Of a DNA stretch of 64,000 bases, positions 55,848 to 64,000 are shown piece after piece. The stretch's first letter is position 1. Every line of letters starts with the position of its first letter. The stretch lies in the NCBI GenBank assembly GCA_964564695.1, contig CAZMCC010000006.1, positions 6,280 to 70,279 on the forward strand, written 5' to 3'. The notes under the pieces were generated by a model, which was not told the DNA's origin, did not search any database, and saw only the letters and a program-made list of their open reading frames with translations. Position numbers and translations under genes: made by a program. Origin of the DNA: CAZMCC01 sp964564695. GTDB lineage: Bacteria > Planctomycetota > Phycisphaerae > Phycisphaerales > UBA1924.

Positions 55848-57257
55848 TCAGAGGGGAAGCGGCGGATTGCCTGCTTGATTTTCCGCTGTTCCGCTGTTCC
55901 GACTTTCCATGTTCTCGGTGCCGATCGGCTGCTTGATGCGGATGAACGCCTCGCCGGTGATCAGGCGTGCGTCGCGCGAGAACACCGCCCAGTTCCAGAA
56001 CCAGTTGAGCATGACGGCGAGGCGGTTGCGGAAGCCGATCAGGAAGGTGATGTGGATGGCGGCCCAGAGGAGCCAGGCGAAGAGGCCCGCGACGTGGAAG
56101 CCCTTGATGTCGGCGACGGCGCGGGCGCGGCCGATGGTGGCGAGGTTGCCCTTGTCGTTGTAGATGAAGGGGGGGCGGGCAGCGGAGGCCGTTGAGGTGG
56201 ATTTTGCGGCGAGCTCGCGGGCGATGGTGCGGCCGGCGTAGTGGCCCATCTGGATGCCGCCTTGGGCGACACCCGGGACCGGGGGGCCGTCGCCCCCGGA
56301 CTTGGCAAAGGCGACGTCGCCGCAGACGAAGAGTTCGGGGTGGTTGGGGATGGTGAGGTCGGGGAGGACGGGGACGCGGCCCGAGCGGTCGGTCTCGATG
56401 CCGAGCGTTCGGGTGAGGGGGCTGGCGGTGACGCCGGCGGCCCAGAGGATGTTGCGGACGGCGAGGTGTTCCGAGTTGTTGATCTGGAGAACGCCGTCGG
56501 TGACGTTGGTGATGCGGGCGTTGAGGCGGACTTCGACGCCCATGGCTTCGAGGTCGCGCTTGGCGCGGGCGGAGAGGTCGGGGGGGAAGGCTTCGAGCAG
56601 GCGGTCGGCGCCCTGGAAGAGGATGACGCGGGCGGTGGTGGTGTCGATGCGGCGGAAGTCGGCGGGGATGGTCTGGGCGGCGATTTCCTTGATGGCGCCG
56701 GCGAGTTCGACGCCGGTGGGGCCGCCGCCGACGATGGCGAAGGTGAGGGCGGCGACGCGCTCGGAGTCGGAACCCTCGTACTCGGCGGACTCGAAGGCGA
56801 GGAGGATGCGGCGCCGGATCTCGATGGCGTCTTCGAGGGATTTGAGGCCGGGGGCGGTGGTGGACCAGTCGTCGTGGCCGAAGTAGGAGTGCGTTGCGCC
56901 GGCGGCGAGGATGAGGTAGTCGTAGGGGATGGTGACGGCGGGGCCGACGTTGCCGCCGACGGTGATCGTCTTTGCCGCGGGGTCGATCGACGTGACCTCG
57001 GCGAGGACGACGGCGCAGTTCTTCTGGGCGCGGAGGATGTGGCGGATCGGCGCGGAGATGTCGGCGGGCGAAAGCGCGGCGGTGGCGACCTGGTAGAGGA
57101 GCGGCTGGAAGACGTGGTGGTTGCGGCGGTCGAGGAGGGTGACGCGGGCTGGCGCTTTCGCGAGGGCGCGTGCGGCGGCGAGGCCGGCGAAGCCGGCGCC
57201 GATGATGATGACGTGGGGGAGGCGGGGAGCGTCAGCGGGTGGCGCGCTCGGGGACAT
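55848..57257 (-). CDS. ndh: Type II NADH:quinone oxidoreductase
   Basis: Non-proton-pumping respiratory NADH dehydrogenase. 469 residues. FAD site HVIIIGAGFAGLAAARAL, then NHHVFQPLLYQVATAALSPADISAPIRHIL, YDYLILAAGATHSYFGHDDW, NADH site FAIVGGGPTGVELAGAIKEIA, VRNILWAAGV, second FAD site LFVCGDVAF, and VAQGGIQMGHYAGRTIARE. The C-terminal FAWLLWAAIHITFLIGFRNRLAVMLNWFWNWAVF anchors it to the membrane, as in the NDH-2 family. Confidence 0.94.
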   Translation of the reverse strand: MSPSAPPADAPRLPHVIIIGAGFAGLAAARALAKAPARVTLLDRRNHHVFQPLLYQVATAALSPADISAPIRHILRAQKNCAVVLAEVTSIDPAAKTITVGGNVGPAVTIPYDYLILAAGATHSYFGHDDWSTTAPGLKSLEDAIEIRRRILLAFESAEYEGSDSERVAALTFAIVGGGPTGVELAGAIKEIAAQTIPADFRRIDTTTARVILFQGADRLLEAFPPDLSARAKRDLEAMGVEVRLNARITNVTDGVLQINNSEHLAVRNILWAAGVTASPLTRTLGIETDRSGRVPVLPDLTIPNHPELFVCGDVAFAKSGGDGPPVPGVAQGGIQMGHYAGRTIARELAAKSTSTASAARPPFIYNDKGNLATIGRARAVADIKGFHVAGLFAWLLWAAIHITFLIGFRNRLAVMLNWFWNWAVFSRDARLITGEAFIRIKQPIGTENMESRNSGTAENQAGNPPLPL

Positions 57258-57283
57258 GGGGAGTCATAGGCGCGGGAACAGAG

Positions 57284-57346
57284 CCCCTCGCGCGAGCGAG
57301 GGGTGCTGTGGCACGGGCGCACAGGACCTCCCGCTTGCGCGGGAGG
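57284..57346. repeat. Two tetraloop hairpins downstream of smc
   Basis: CCCCTCGC-GCGA-GCGAGGGG (57284-57303) and CCTCCCGC-TTGC-GCGGGAGG (57327-57346), both perfect 8-bp stems, between the smc stop and the ndh start. The second resembles a repeat common in planctomycete intergenic DNA. They may end smc transcription, though no T-run follows. Confidence 0.6.
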
Positions 57347-57360
57347 CTCGGATCAGGAGG

Positions 57361-60300
57361 TCACTTTGCTTCGTCGGGCTTCACGCCGACCAGCGCTGCT
57401 CGCAATCCGGCGCTCGGTCGCACCACGATCTCGGGGACGGGTTCGACGATCACCGGGGTCGGGAGCGCTTCGGGGGCCTTTGCCTTGGTGCCGCCCCCCC
57501 CAATCGTGCCCTCGATCTTGATCTTGCCGTCGGGGGCGACCTGGTCGACGCGGACGCTGACGCGCTTGGAGACGCCGCGTTCCTGCATGGTGACGCCGTA
57601 GAGGAGGTCGGCGGCCTGCATGGTGCGCTTGTGGTGGGTGATGACGATGAAGTGGGACTTGTCGAGGAAGCGGCGGACGACGTTGCAGAATCTCTCGACG
57701 TTGGAGTCGTCGAGCGCGGCGTCGACTTCGTCCAGCACGCAGAAGCAGCTGGGCTTGCTGCGGAAGATGGACATGAGCAGGGCGACGGCGGTCATGGTCT
57801 TTTCGCCGCCGGAGAGCTGGCTGATGGCGCGGGGCTCTTTGCCCGGGGGCTTGGCGATGACCTCGACGCCGGACTCGAGCCAGTCGATTTCGCCTTCGAC
57901 CTGGATCTTCTCGCCGTTGGGGCCTTCCTTCTCGATGAGGACGGGGAGGAGCTTGAGCTCGGCGCGGCCGCCGCCGAAGAGCTGGCGGAACATGCCGTCC
58001 TGGCCGCAGAAGTTCTTCTGGATGGTCTCGAAGGTTTCCTTGAAGCGGGCTTCGCTGGCGATGTTGAGCTGGCCGATGAGGTCGGTGAGCTCGACGCGAG
58101 CCGAGTCAATATCAGCCACCTGCTTGATGAGGTCGTCGTTGCGGGCCTCGAGCTGGGTCTCTTCGGCGATGGCGTCGAGGTTGACGTTGCCCAGGGCCTT
58201 GATGGACTGGCGGCGGGTTTCGACGCGGCGGGAGGCTTCGGTGTGGTCGAGCAGGACGAGGGTGCCGTGCTCGGTGTCATCGATGATGGAGCGGTAGTCG
58301 GCGTAGACGCCGGGGAGGTCGAGGGCGATCTCTTCGCGGGCGCGCTCTTCGGTGTTGTCGCGCTTCACCTCGACTTCGCGGCGGGCGACCTCGAGGCTGT
58401 GCCAGTCGCGCTCGATGGCCTGGGCGCGGTCGCGGGCGGTGAGGACCTGCTCGCCGAGGTCGGTGACTTGTTTCTGAGACTGCGCGACGGCGGTTTCGAG
58501 GGATGCGAGCTCGGTGCGGGCTCGCTCGGCCACGGCACGGGAAGTCGCGATCGAGGCGCGGGCCTGCTCGAGCACGGCGATGTGCGAGTCGATCGCGGCG
58601 CGGCGCTGCTGGACGAGGCCCTCGGCGGTGCGGGCCTCGCGGATGGCCTCATCGCGGGTCGAGTGGAGGCGGCTGAGCTCGCGGCGGGCGCCTGAGAGCT
58701 GCTCGCCGACGCGGCCGACTTCGACTCGGGCGGCCGTGAGCTTCTCGTTGGCGGCGTCGGCGGCGGCCTGGACCTGGGCGAGTGAGGAGTCGATGGCGTC
58801 GGCGGCGGCGACCTGCTCGGCGTGGAGGCGGGCGAGCTTTTCGGCGCGGTCGTGGAGCTGGGATTGCTCGGATTCGAGGGCCGCGAGGCGCTGCTCGACG
58901 ATTGAGACCTGGTCGCGGAAGCTGGTGTCCTCGCGGGTGAGGCGTGCGGCGTCGGCGGCGGCGCGTTCGAGGTCGCGCTCGAGGCTGAGAAGCTCGCGCT
59001 GGCGGGTGGCGAGGGCGGAGCGGAGGGCGCGGGAGCGGGCGTTGAGCTCGGCGGCGGAGGCGTCGACGGAGGCGAGCTCGGTGCGCTGGGCTTCGAGGAC
59101 GGAGGTGAGGTCGGTGACTTCGACGTCGAGGGCGGCGAGCTCGGCGCGGCGCTGGAGGACGCCGGCGCCTTCGTCGACGGCGGAGATGGGGCCGGCGAGG
59201 ACGCGGCCCCCCCCACCGTCGCGGTCGAGGACGCGGCCGTCGCGGGTGACGATGCGAGCGCCGGCAAGCGGGCCGCCCGCGAGGAGGATGGCGGACTCGA
59301 GGGACTCGACGGCGTAGGCGTCGGAGAGGAGGCGGTCGAGGAGGGGAGTGACTACGTGACCTTCTCGCGAGCGGACGGCGTCGCGGAGGCGGATTACGCG
59401 GCCGGAGGTGAGGGCCTCTTCAAGACCGGGGTCGATGGACTCGGCGACCCGGACCTTCGAGGACTCAGGTCCGGCGTCCACGGAGGATGTTGCGGCGACG
59501 AAGGCGACTCGACCCGGAAGCGTGGCGAGCTCGGCGTCGGAGGGGAGCTCGGCGAGCGACGTGATGACGAGGGACTGGAGGTTGTCGGCGAGGGCGATTT
59601 CGACGGCGGCGGCGTGCGTTGTGTCGGCCTCGATCATGTCGGAGAGGACGCCGCGGACGCTGGTGAAGCCGGTTCCGCCGGCGCGCTGGGCGAGGACGAA
59701 GCGGGTGGCTTCGCCGAGGCCGGCGTGGGTGCGGACCATTTCGTCGAGGGTGGCGCGGCGGCCGTCCTTGCGGACGAAGGCCTGTTCGAGCTCGCTGAGG
59801 CGGGCGGAGCGGGCGGAGCGCTCGTCGGAGGCGCGGGCGAACTCGGCGTCGATGGCGGAGACTTCAGATTCGATCTCGGCGACATCGAGGCGCGCTGCGT
59901 CGACCTTGGCGTCGAGCTCACTGCGGCGGGCGGAGACGGAGGCGGCCTCTTCGCGCTGCTGGCCCCAGCGGGTGCCGAGGCGGGCGAGCTCGTCGCGCAT
60001 CTGGGCGGAGCGGCGCTGGTCGGACTGCATCGCGGCGATGAGGCCGGCGCGCTCGCGGTCGATCCCGCCCGCGGCGGCGCGGCGGGTGGACTGCTCGGAG
60101 CGGAGCTCGATGAGGCGGCCTTGCGATGAGGCGCGGTCCTCGCCGAGAACCTTGAGGGCGACCTCGGCTTCGGCGAGCTTGTCGCCGAGGGCGGCGATCT
60201 CGTGCTCGAGCATCGCGATCGACTCGGTGACGCTGGAGGCGCGCTCGGCGGCCTCCTCGAGGCGCTTGGCGTCGAGCTCCATCTGCGTGCGCGAGTCGTT

Positions 60301-61437
60301 GAGGGCGCGGGTGGTGAGTTCCTCGCGCTGCTTGGCGGAACGCTCGGCGTGGTCGGCGTTGTGGAGCTCGTTCTCGGCGCGGCGGAGGCCGGACTGGGCC
60401 TCGGAGCGGGCGATCTCGGCTTCCTGCCTGGCGAGCTCGGCGGCGGCGAGGGCGTCCTGCGACTGCGTGCGCGAGGCGACGAGGGCGTCGAGTTTGCTCG
60501 TGAGGCCGGCGAGGGATTGGCGGAGCTGGTCGTATTGATCGAGCGCGAGCGCGGCGCGGGTGGCGCGGAGGTCCTCGTCGAGGGTCTTGAACTGGCGGGC
60601 CTTGGCGGCCTGGCCCTTGACCATGCGGAGGCGGCGCTCGGTGTTGGCGAGCTGCTCGCGGACGGAGACGAGGCTGGTCATCGCCCTTTCAAGCTTGCGC
60701 TGGGCTTCGACGCGCCGCTGCTTGTATTTCGCGACGCCGGCGGCTTCTTCGAGGATCGTTCGTCGCTCGACGGCGGAGGCCATGAGCATCGCGTCGACCT
60801 TGCCCTGCTCGATGATGGAGTAGGCGTCGGCGCCGACGCCGGTGTCGAGGAAGAGCTCGCGGATGTCCTTGAGGCGGCAGCGCTTGGCGTTGATGAGGAA
60901 GTGGCTGGTGCCGTCGCGGTAGAGGCGGCGCTCGACCTCGACGACGTCGGCGTCGACGGGGAGGGTGCGGACGCCGCGGAGGGAGGTGTTGATGAGGGTG
61001 GGTTCGGTGGAGTCGGGTGTCTCGGGTGTAGCGGGCGAGTCGGGTGTTTCGGGAGGAGCGTCGGGGATTGCGGCGACGGTGTTGGTGACTTCGGTCGGTT
61101 CGACCCGGACCTTCGAGGACTCAGGTCCGGCGTCCGGGATGCGCGCGTCAGCGGAGGTTGGCGCGTCGTTGACGATGGGGTTGTCGAAGGTGAGGGTGAC
61201 GCTCGCCATGCCGGAGGGCTTGCGGCCTTCGGAGCCGGCGAAGATGCAGTCGAGCATCTCGGTGCCGCGGAGGGACTTGCTGGAGCGTTCGCCGAGGACC
61301 CACTTGAGGGCGTCGACGACGTTGCTCTTGCCGCAGCCGTTGGGGCCGACGATGCCGGTGATGGGGGCGGTGAAATCGAACTCCGTCTTGTCGGCGAAGC
61401 TCTTGAAGCCTGAGACGGTGAGTTTGGTGAGGCGCAT
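57361..61437 (-). CDS. smc: Chromosome segregation protein SMC
   Basis: Condensin ATPase for chromosome compaction and segregation. 1358 residues, about 170 longer than B. subtilis SMC. Walker A GPNGCGKS at 31-38, KRCRLKDIRELFLDTGVG, long coiled coils, a hinge with VRGVLSDMIEAD at about 620, the C-motif LSGGEKTMTAVALL and Walker B CFCVLDEVDAALDD near the C-terminus. Extra length includes two copies of the 33-base palindromic element, each translated as DAGPESSKVRV (residues 102-112 and about 654-664), and a Pro/Thr-rich loop after the first. C8 runs encode GGGG at two sites. Directly downstream of rimO. Confidence 0.96.
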   Translation of the reverse strand: MRLTKLTVSGFKSFADKTEFDFTAPITGIVGPNGCGKSNVVDALKWVLGERSSKSLRGTEMLDCIFAGSEGRKPSGMASVTLTFDNPIVNDAPTSADARIPDAGPESSKVRVEPTEVTNTVAAIPDAPPETPDSPATPETPDSTEPTLINTSLRGVRTLPVDADVVEVERRLYRDGTSHFLINAKRCRLKDIRELFLDTGVGADAYSIIEQGKVDAMLMASAVERRTILEEAAGVAKYKQRRVEAQRKLERAMTSLVSVREQLANTERRLRMVKGQAAKARQFKTLDEDLRATRAALALDQYDQLRQSLAGLTSKLDALVASRTQSQDALAAAELARQEAEIARSEAQSGLRRAENELHNADHAERSAKQREELTTRALNDSRTQMELDAKRLEEAAERASSVTESIAMLEHEIAALGDKLAEAEVALKVLGEDRASSQGRLIELRSEQSTRRAAAGGIDRERAGLIAAMQSDQRRSAQMRDELARLGTRWGQQREEAASVSARRSELDAKVDAARLDVAEIESEVSAIDAEFARASDERSARSARLSELEQAFVRKDGRRATLDEMVRTHAGLGEATRFVLAQRAGGTGFTSVRGVLSDMIEADTTHAAAVEIALADNLQSLVITSLAELPSDAELATLPGRVAFVAATSSVDAGPESSKVRVAESIDPGLEEALTSGRVIRLRDAVRSREGHVVTPLLDRLLSDAYAVESLESAILLAGGPLAGARIVTRDGRVLDRDGGGGRVLAGPISAVDEGAGVLQRRAELAALDVEVTDLTSVLEAQRTELASVDASAAELNARSRALRSALATRQRELLSLERDLERAAADAARLTREDTSFRDQVSIVEQRLAALESEQSQLHDRAEKLARLHAEQVAAADAIDSSLAQVQAAADAANEKLTAARVEVGRVGEQLSGARRELSRLHSTRDEAIREARTAEGLVQQRRAAIDSHIAVLEQARASIATSRAVAERARTELASLETAVAQSQKQVTDLGEQVLTARDRAQAIERDWHSLEVARREVEVKRDNTEERAREEIALDLPGVYADYRSIIDDTEHGTLVLLDHTEASRRVETRRQSIKALGNVNLDAIAEETQLEARNDDLIKQVADIDSARVELTDLIGQLNIASEARFKETFETIQKNFCGQDGMFRQLFGGGRAELKLLPVLIEKEGPNGEKIQVEGEIDWLESGVEVIAKPPGKEPRAISQLSGGEKTMTAVALLMSIFRSKPSCFCVLDEVDAALDDSNVERFCNVVRRFLDKSHFIVITHHKRTMQAADLLYGVTMQERGVSKRVSVRVDQVAPDGKIKIEGTIGGGGTKAKAPEALPTPVIVEPVPEIVVRPSAGLRAALVGVKPDEAK
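59446..59478. repeat. 33-base palindromic element, copy 4, inside smc (hinge region)
   Basis: GACCCGGACCT-TCGAGGACTC-AGGTCCGGCGTC. On the coding strand it gives eleven codons read DAGPESSKVRV, in frame, between VAATSSV and AESIDPGLEEAL. Confidence 0.85.
61102..61134. repeat. 33-base palindromic element, copy 5, inside smc (head domain)
   Basis: Identical over 33 bases to copy 4. In frame as DAGPESSKVRV at residues 102-112, between the strand TLTFDNPIV and the later EVERRLYRDG, in a surface loop of the ATPase head. Confidence 0.85.
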
Positions 61438-61631
61438 GGGGCCTTCCGTGGTCCGTGGCGTCTAGGAGGAGAACGAAAGCGACGGGCGATCAACCCCGTC
61501 CGTTGGGGTTGTGTCCGTCGCTGGCACAAGATACCGCGTTGAGGGCGGGGAAGCGAGGAAAAAGCGGGAAGTCGGGAGATGGCCCATTTGGGGGGACAGA
61601 TGTCAGGGAGCGTGGGGACCAAGGTGAGGCA

Positions 61632-61666
61632 GACCCGGACCTTCGCAGAGCCTCAGGTCCGGCGTC
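61632..61666. repeat. 33-base palindromic element, copy 6 (35 bases)
   Basis: Same arms CCGGACCT/AGGTCCGG with a loop two bases longer (TTCGCAGAGCCT). It lies in the 240-base spacer between rimO and smc, ending 12 bases from the rimO stop. The rest of that spacer shows no gene. Confidence 0.8.
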
Positions 61667-61677
61667 CCGGGAGTTGC

Positions 61678-63414
61678 TCAGATGACCTTGAGCGTGACCT
61701 TCTTTTCCAGCTCTTCGACGGGGCGGGCGACGAGGTCGTAGCCGTCGCTGGCGATGATGGTGCAGCGGACGAGTTCGCCGGGGCTGAGCGGGCGGGTGGA
61801 GTGGACGAAGGTGCTCGCGTCGATCATCGGGGCCTGGAAATAGGTGCGGCCGGTGTAGAGCTTGCCCTTGCCGACGACGCCGGTGGTGGCACGGCCGGCC
61901 GTGCGGGCGGCGGCGTCGATCAGGACGTCGAACTGGACGCCGGTGGTGGTGGGCTTGGTTTCGTCGAACTGCTCGGCCAGGAACGCGGCCTGCTCGAAAG
62001 CGAGCTTCTGCTGGAGGGCCATGAGCTCGGCGTGGCGGCGGGACTTGGTCTCGGCGGGGACGGCGAGCTTGGGGTCGGCCTCCATAGTGCCGGCGACGGT
62101 GCCGTCTTCCTTGGAGTACTCGAAGACGCCCAGGGCGTCGAAGCCGACCTCCTCGATGAAGGCCATGAGCTGCTCGTGGTCCTGCTCGGTCTCGCCGGGG
62201 AATCCTGTGATAAACGTAGTTCGGATGGCCATGCCGGGGACGCGGTCGCGGAGCTTGTGCATGAGCTCCAACTGATGGGCCGCGGAGACGTTGCGGCGCA
62301 TGGCCGTGAGGATGCGGTCGGAGGCGTGCTGGAGGGGGATGTCGATGTAGGGGAGGATCCGCCCCTTGCCGCCGGCGATCTGCGAGAGTTCGGCGAGGGC
62401 GGTGATCATCTCGTCGGAGAAGTTGGTGGGGTAGGCGTACATGAGGCGGACCCAGCCGTCCTTGACGCCGGCGTCGTCGAAGGCCTTGTTGACGGCGCGG
62501 AGCATGCCGGGCATGCCCAGGGCGGCACGGGCCTGGGGGCCCGTCACAGGCGGGACGCCTGTGCCACCAGAGCCTGTGCCACCGGAACCTGTGCCACCAA
62601 GACCGATGCCGAGGTCGTCGCCGTAGCTGGTGGTGTCCTGGCCGATGAGGTTGAGCTCGAAGGTGCCGTCGTTGATGAGTTCGCGGGCCTCGGCGGCGAT
62701 GCGGTCGAGGGGCTTGCTGCGCATCTTGCCGCGGATGCTGGGGATGGTGCAGAAGGCGCAGTTCTGGTTGCAGCCTTCGGAGATGCGGAGGTAGGCGTAG
62801 TGGCGTGGGGTGAGGCGGAGGCGGGCGGAGTCGTCCTCGAAGTAGCCGATGCCCTTGCCGTCCTTGCCGTTGACGGTGAGGCCGGTGGTGGCCATGCCGC
62901 GGGCCTTGGCGGCCTGGAGGGCGTTGCCGGCGATCCAGTACTTGGGGCCGGCGTCGGCGGTCTCCTGGAGGGAGACGCGTTCGGCGCGCTCGCCGCGGAC
63001 GGCTTCGACGATCTTGTCGCGGTCGAAGACGCCGATGAAGGCGTCGATGCCGGGGGCCCACTCGAGGATCCTGGCGCGGTGACGCTGGACGAGGCAGCCG
63101 GCAACGACGACGCGTTTCACCTTGCCCTGGGCCTTGGCCTCGAGGGCTTCCTTGATGACGCCGAGGGATTCGTCCTTGGAGGCTTCGAGGAAGCCGCAGG
63201 TGTTGACGACGACGGCGTCGGCGGGGTCGAGGCCGGAGCCCGGGTCGCCGGCGTGGGAGACGACGGCGAGGCCGTCCTGTGCGAGGAGGCCGAGCATCTT
63301 CTCGGAGTCGACGAGGTTCTTGGGGCAGCCGAGGGAGACGAAGGAGACGGTCTGGACTTGGGAGCCGGCGGACCCTGGAGAATCGGTGCTTGTTCGGTCG
63401 GCGGGTCTCGGCAT
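61678..63414 (-). CDS. rimO: Ribosomal protein S12 methylthiotransferase RimO
   Basis: Radical-SAM enzyme that methylthiolates Asp of ribosomal protein S12. 578 residues against about 440 in E. coli. MTTase domain: VSFVSLGCPKNLVDSEKMLG, NTCGFLEASKDESL, VAGCLVQRH (three Fe-S cysteines). Radical SAM CNQNCAFC (Cx3Cx2C) after YLRISEGC. FELNLIGQDTTSYGDDLG, LMYAYPTNFSDEMI, YIDIPLQHASDRIL, TFITGFPGETEQDHEQL. C-terminal TRAM domain. A Gly/Thr-rich insert at about residues 270-290 comes from in-frame repeat DNA; further extra length lies before the radical-SAM domain. Confidence 0.95.
   Translation of the reverse strand: MPRPADRTSTDSPGSAGSQVQTVSFVSLGCPKNLVDSEKMLGLLAQDGLAVVSHAGDPGSGLDPADAVVVNTCGFLEASKDESLGVIKEALEAKAQGKVKRVVVAGCLVQRHRARILEWAPGIDAFIGVFDRDKIVEAVRGERAERVSLQETADAGPKYWIAGNALQAAKARGMATTGLTVNGKDGKGIGYFEDDSARLRLTPRHYAYLRISEGCNQNCAFCTIPSIRGKMRSKPLDRIAAEARELINDGTFELNLIGQDTTSYGDDLGIGLGGTGSGGTGSGGTGVPPVTGPQARAALGMPGMLRAVNKAFDDAGVKDGWVRLMYAYPTNFSDEMITALAELSQIAGGKGRILPYIDIPLQHASDRILTAMRRNVSAAHQLELMHKLRDRVPGMAIRTTFITGFPGETEQDHEQLMAFIEEVGFDALGVFEYSKEDGTVAGTMEADPKLAVPAETKSRRHAELMALQQKLAFEQAAFLAEQFDETKPTTTGVQFDVLIDAAARTAGRATTGVVGKGKLYTGRTYFQAPMIDASTFVHSTRPLSPGELVRCTIIASDGYDLVARPVEELEKKVTLKVI
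62545..62602. repeat. Palindrome plus 15-base tandem repeat inside rimO
   Basis: CACAGGCG-GGA-CGCCTGTG (62545-62563), then three 15-base units of the type GCCTGTGCCACCAGA up to 62602. Translated in frame as GGTGSGGTGSGGTGVPPV. The CACAGGCGTCCCGCCTGTG-type palindrome is a familiar intergenic repeat in several bacterial phyla (from memory). Confidence 0.7.
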
Positions 63415-63496
63415 TGGTCAATCTTAGCAACCGACAGCGGGCGGTTCGGACCACGCCCCCGCGGAATCGGCTATCTTTTTGGCTGAGGACATGCCC

Positions 63497-63844
63497 ATGC
63501 CGCAGCTTGCGATCACGCTGGAAGTCGTTGACAACGCCGTGGTGATGCGTCTGGTGGGGGACGCGGACATGCATTCGGTGGGGCCGTTGCAGCGGGAGGT
63601 GACGCGGCTGGCGGCGTCGCGGCCGAAATTGGTGGTGATCGACGCGACGGAGGTGTCGTTCTTTTCGAGCCTGGCGCTGTCGGAGTTTGTGTCGCTGCAC
63701 TCGGCGCTCAAGACGCACGGGTCGAGCATCGCGATGGTGGGTGTGCAGGGGGCGGCGCTCGATGCGGTGAAGCGGACGCGGCTGGACTCGGTGATCCGGT
63801 TGTTTCCGAGTGTGGAGGCGGCGCTGGCGAGCGGGAAGGGGTGA
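63497..63844 (+). CDS. STAS-domain protein (anti-sigma factor antagonist type)
   Basis: 115 residues from ATG 63497, chosen because GAGG stands 8 bases upstream. An earlier ATG at 63491 is too close to that site. LAITLEVVDNAVVMRLVGDADMHSVGPLQREVTRLAASRPKLVVIDATEVSFFSSLALSEFVSLHSALKTHGSSIAMVGVQ is a complete STAS domain. The SSLALSEF loop holds the serines that kinases phosphorylate in SpoIIAA-like proteins. No kinase or sigma gene is visible beside it. Divergent from rimO. Confidence 0.87.
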   Translation: MPQLAITLEVVDNAVVMRLVGDADMHSVGPLQREVTRLAASRPKLVVIDATEVSFFSSLALSEFVSLHSALKTHGSSIAMVGVQGAALDAVKRTRLDSVIRLFPSVEAALASGKG

Positions 63845-63848
63845 GGGA

Positions 63849-63953
63849 GGGGCCAGGGACTAGGGACCAGGGACTAGGGACTAGGGACTAGGGACTAGGG
63901 ACCAGGGACCAGGGGCCAGGGACCAGGGACCAGGGACCAGGGACCAGGGACTA
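63849..63953. repeat. Tandem heptamer array GGGACYA, 15 units
   Basis: Fifteen consecutive 7-base units (GGGGCCA, GGGACTA or GGGACCA) directly after the STAS gene stop. Nothing else is recognised up to the right edge. Confidence 0.9.
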
Positions 63954-64000
63954 CTGAGCGCTGCGTAAGTCCGTGACTCACATCGTGACTCCGGGGATCG

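Noticed and set aside
63849..63953. CRISPR array from the 15-unit heptamer block
   Set aside because: Units are 7 bases and contiguous without spacers; this is a simple tandem repeat.

Overview
The window joins two kinds of DNA. Bases 1 to about 34,090 are most of a siphovirus-type prophage that continues off the left edge. Bases about 34,165 to 64,000 are chromosome from a very GC-rich bacterium. The host is most likely a planctomycete of the Phycisphaerae/Phycisphaerales type. This is inferred from the core-gene repertoire, a secreted protein with a VPAPGA-type C-terminal sorting signal, and the many short palindromic and tandem repeats between genes and even inside genes.

Prophage. A D12-class adenine methyltransferase, a winged-helix protein and an HNH endonuclease precede an HK97-like head module: small and large terminase, portal, prohead protease, major capsid protein, decoration-like proteins, connector, spike-base-like protein, head-tail adaptor, gp10-like and gp17-like proteins. 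The tail module follows: tail tube, two tail chaperone reading frames joined by a predicted -1 frameshift, tape measure, a DUF1833 protein that appears to start at AUC, a zinc ribbon, and a 1592-residue protein fusing an NlpC/P60 peptidase, a lambda gpI-like membrane part and a gpJ-like tip with an inserted PA14 domain. A beta-helix protein and a glycine-rich adhesin-like protein end the rightward operon. A lipoprotein and a membrane-anchored HIRAN protein sit in the tail module as likely cargo. Leftward genes beyond a bidirectional hairpin encode a virion-like protein, a membrane/coiled-coil protein (lysis candidate), a ParB-methyltransferase and an XRE regulator. A tyrosine integrase runs into the 3' end of tRNA-Phe, which marks the right attachment site. 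No endolysin was recognised.

Chromosome. 34.3-41.9 kb holds a CYTH protein, ligA, folD, tatA and a secreted beta-helix/PA14 protein. 42-43.2 kb, next to tRNA-Met, is a decayed island (frameshifted integrase, truncated STAND-type NTPase). 43.2-49.9 kb holds a GyrI-like protein, a lone Clp N-domain protein, a four-helix membrane protein, a secreted VPAPGA protein, an acetyltransferase, an OprO/P-like porin and greA. 50-55.8 kb is a leftward cell-wall cluster murC-murB-ddl-ftsQ-like-membrane protein. 55.8-63.8 kb holds type II NADH dehydrogenase, smc, rimO and a STAS-domain protein.

Repeats. A 33-base palindromic element occurs six times, twice in frame inside smc. Other palindromes lie in frame inside ligA and rimO. 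There are also a 48-base perfect palindrome, GGGAYYA heptamer arrays at three loci, and a duplicated segment of about 500 bp carrying a small paralogous gene. A 10-N assembly gap flanked by long C/G runs lies at 12.25-12.4 kb.
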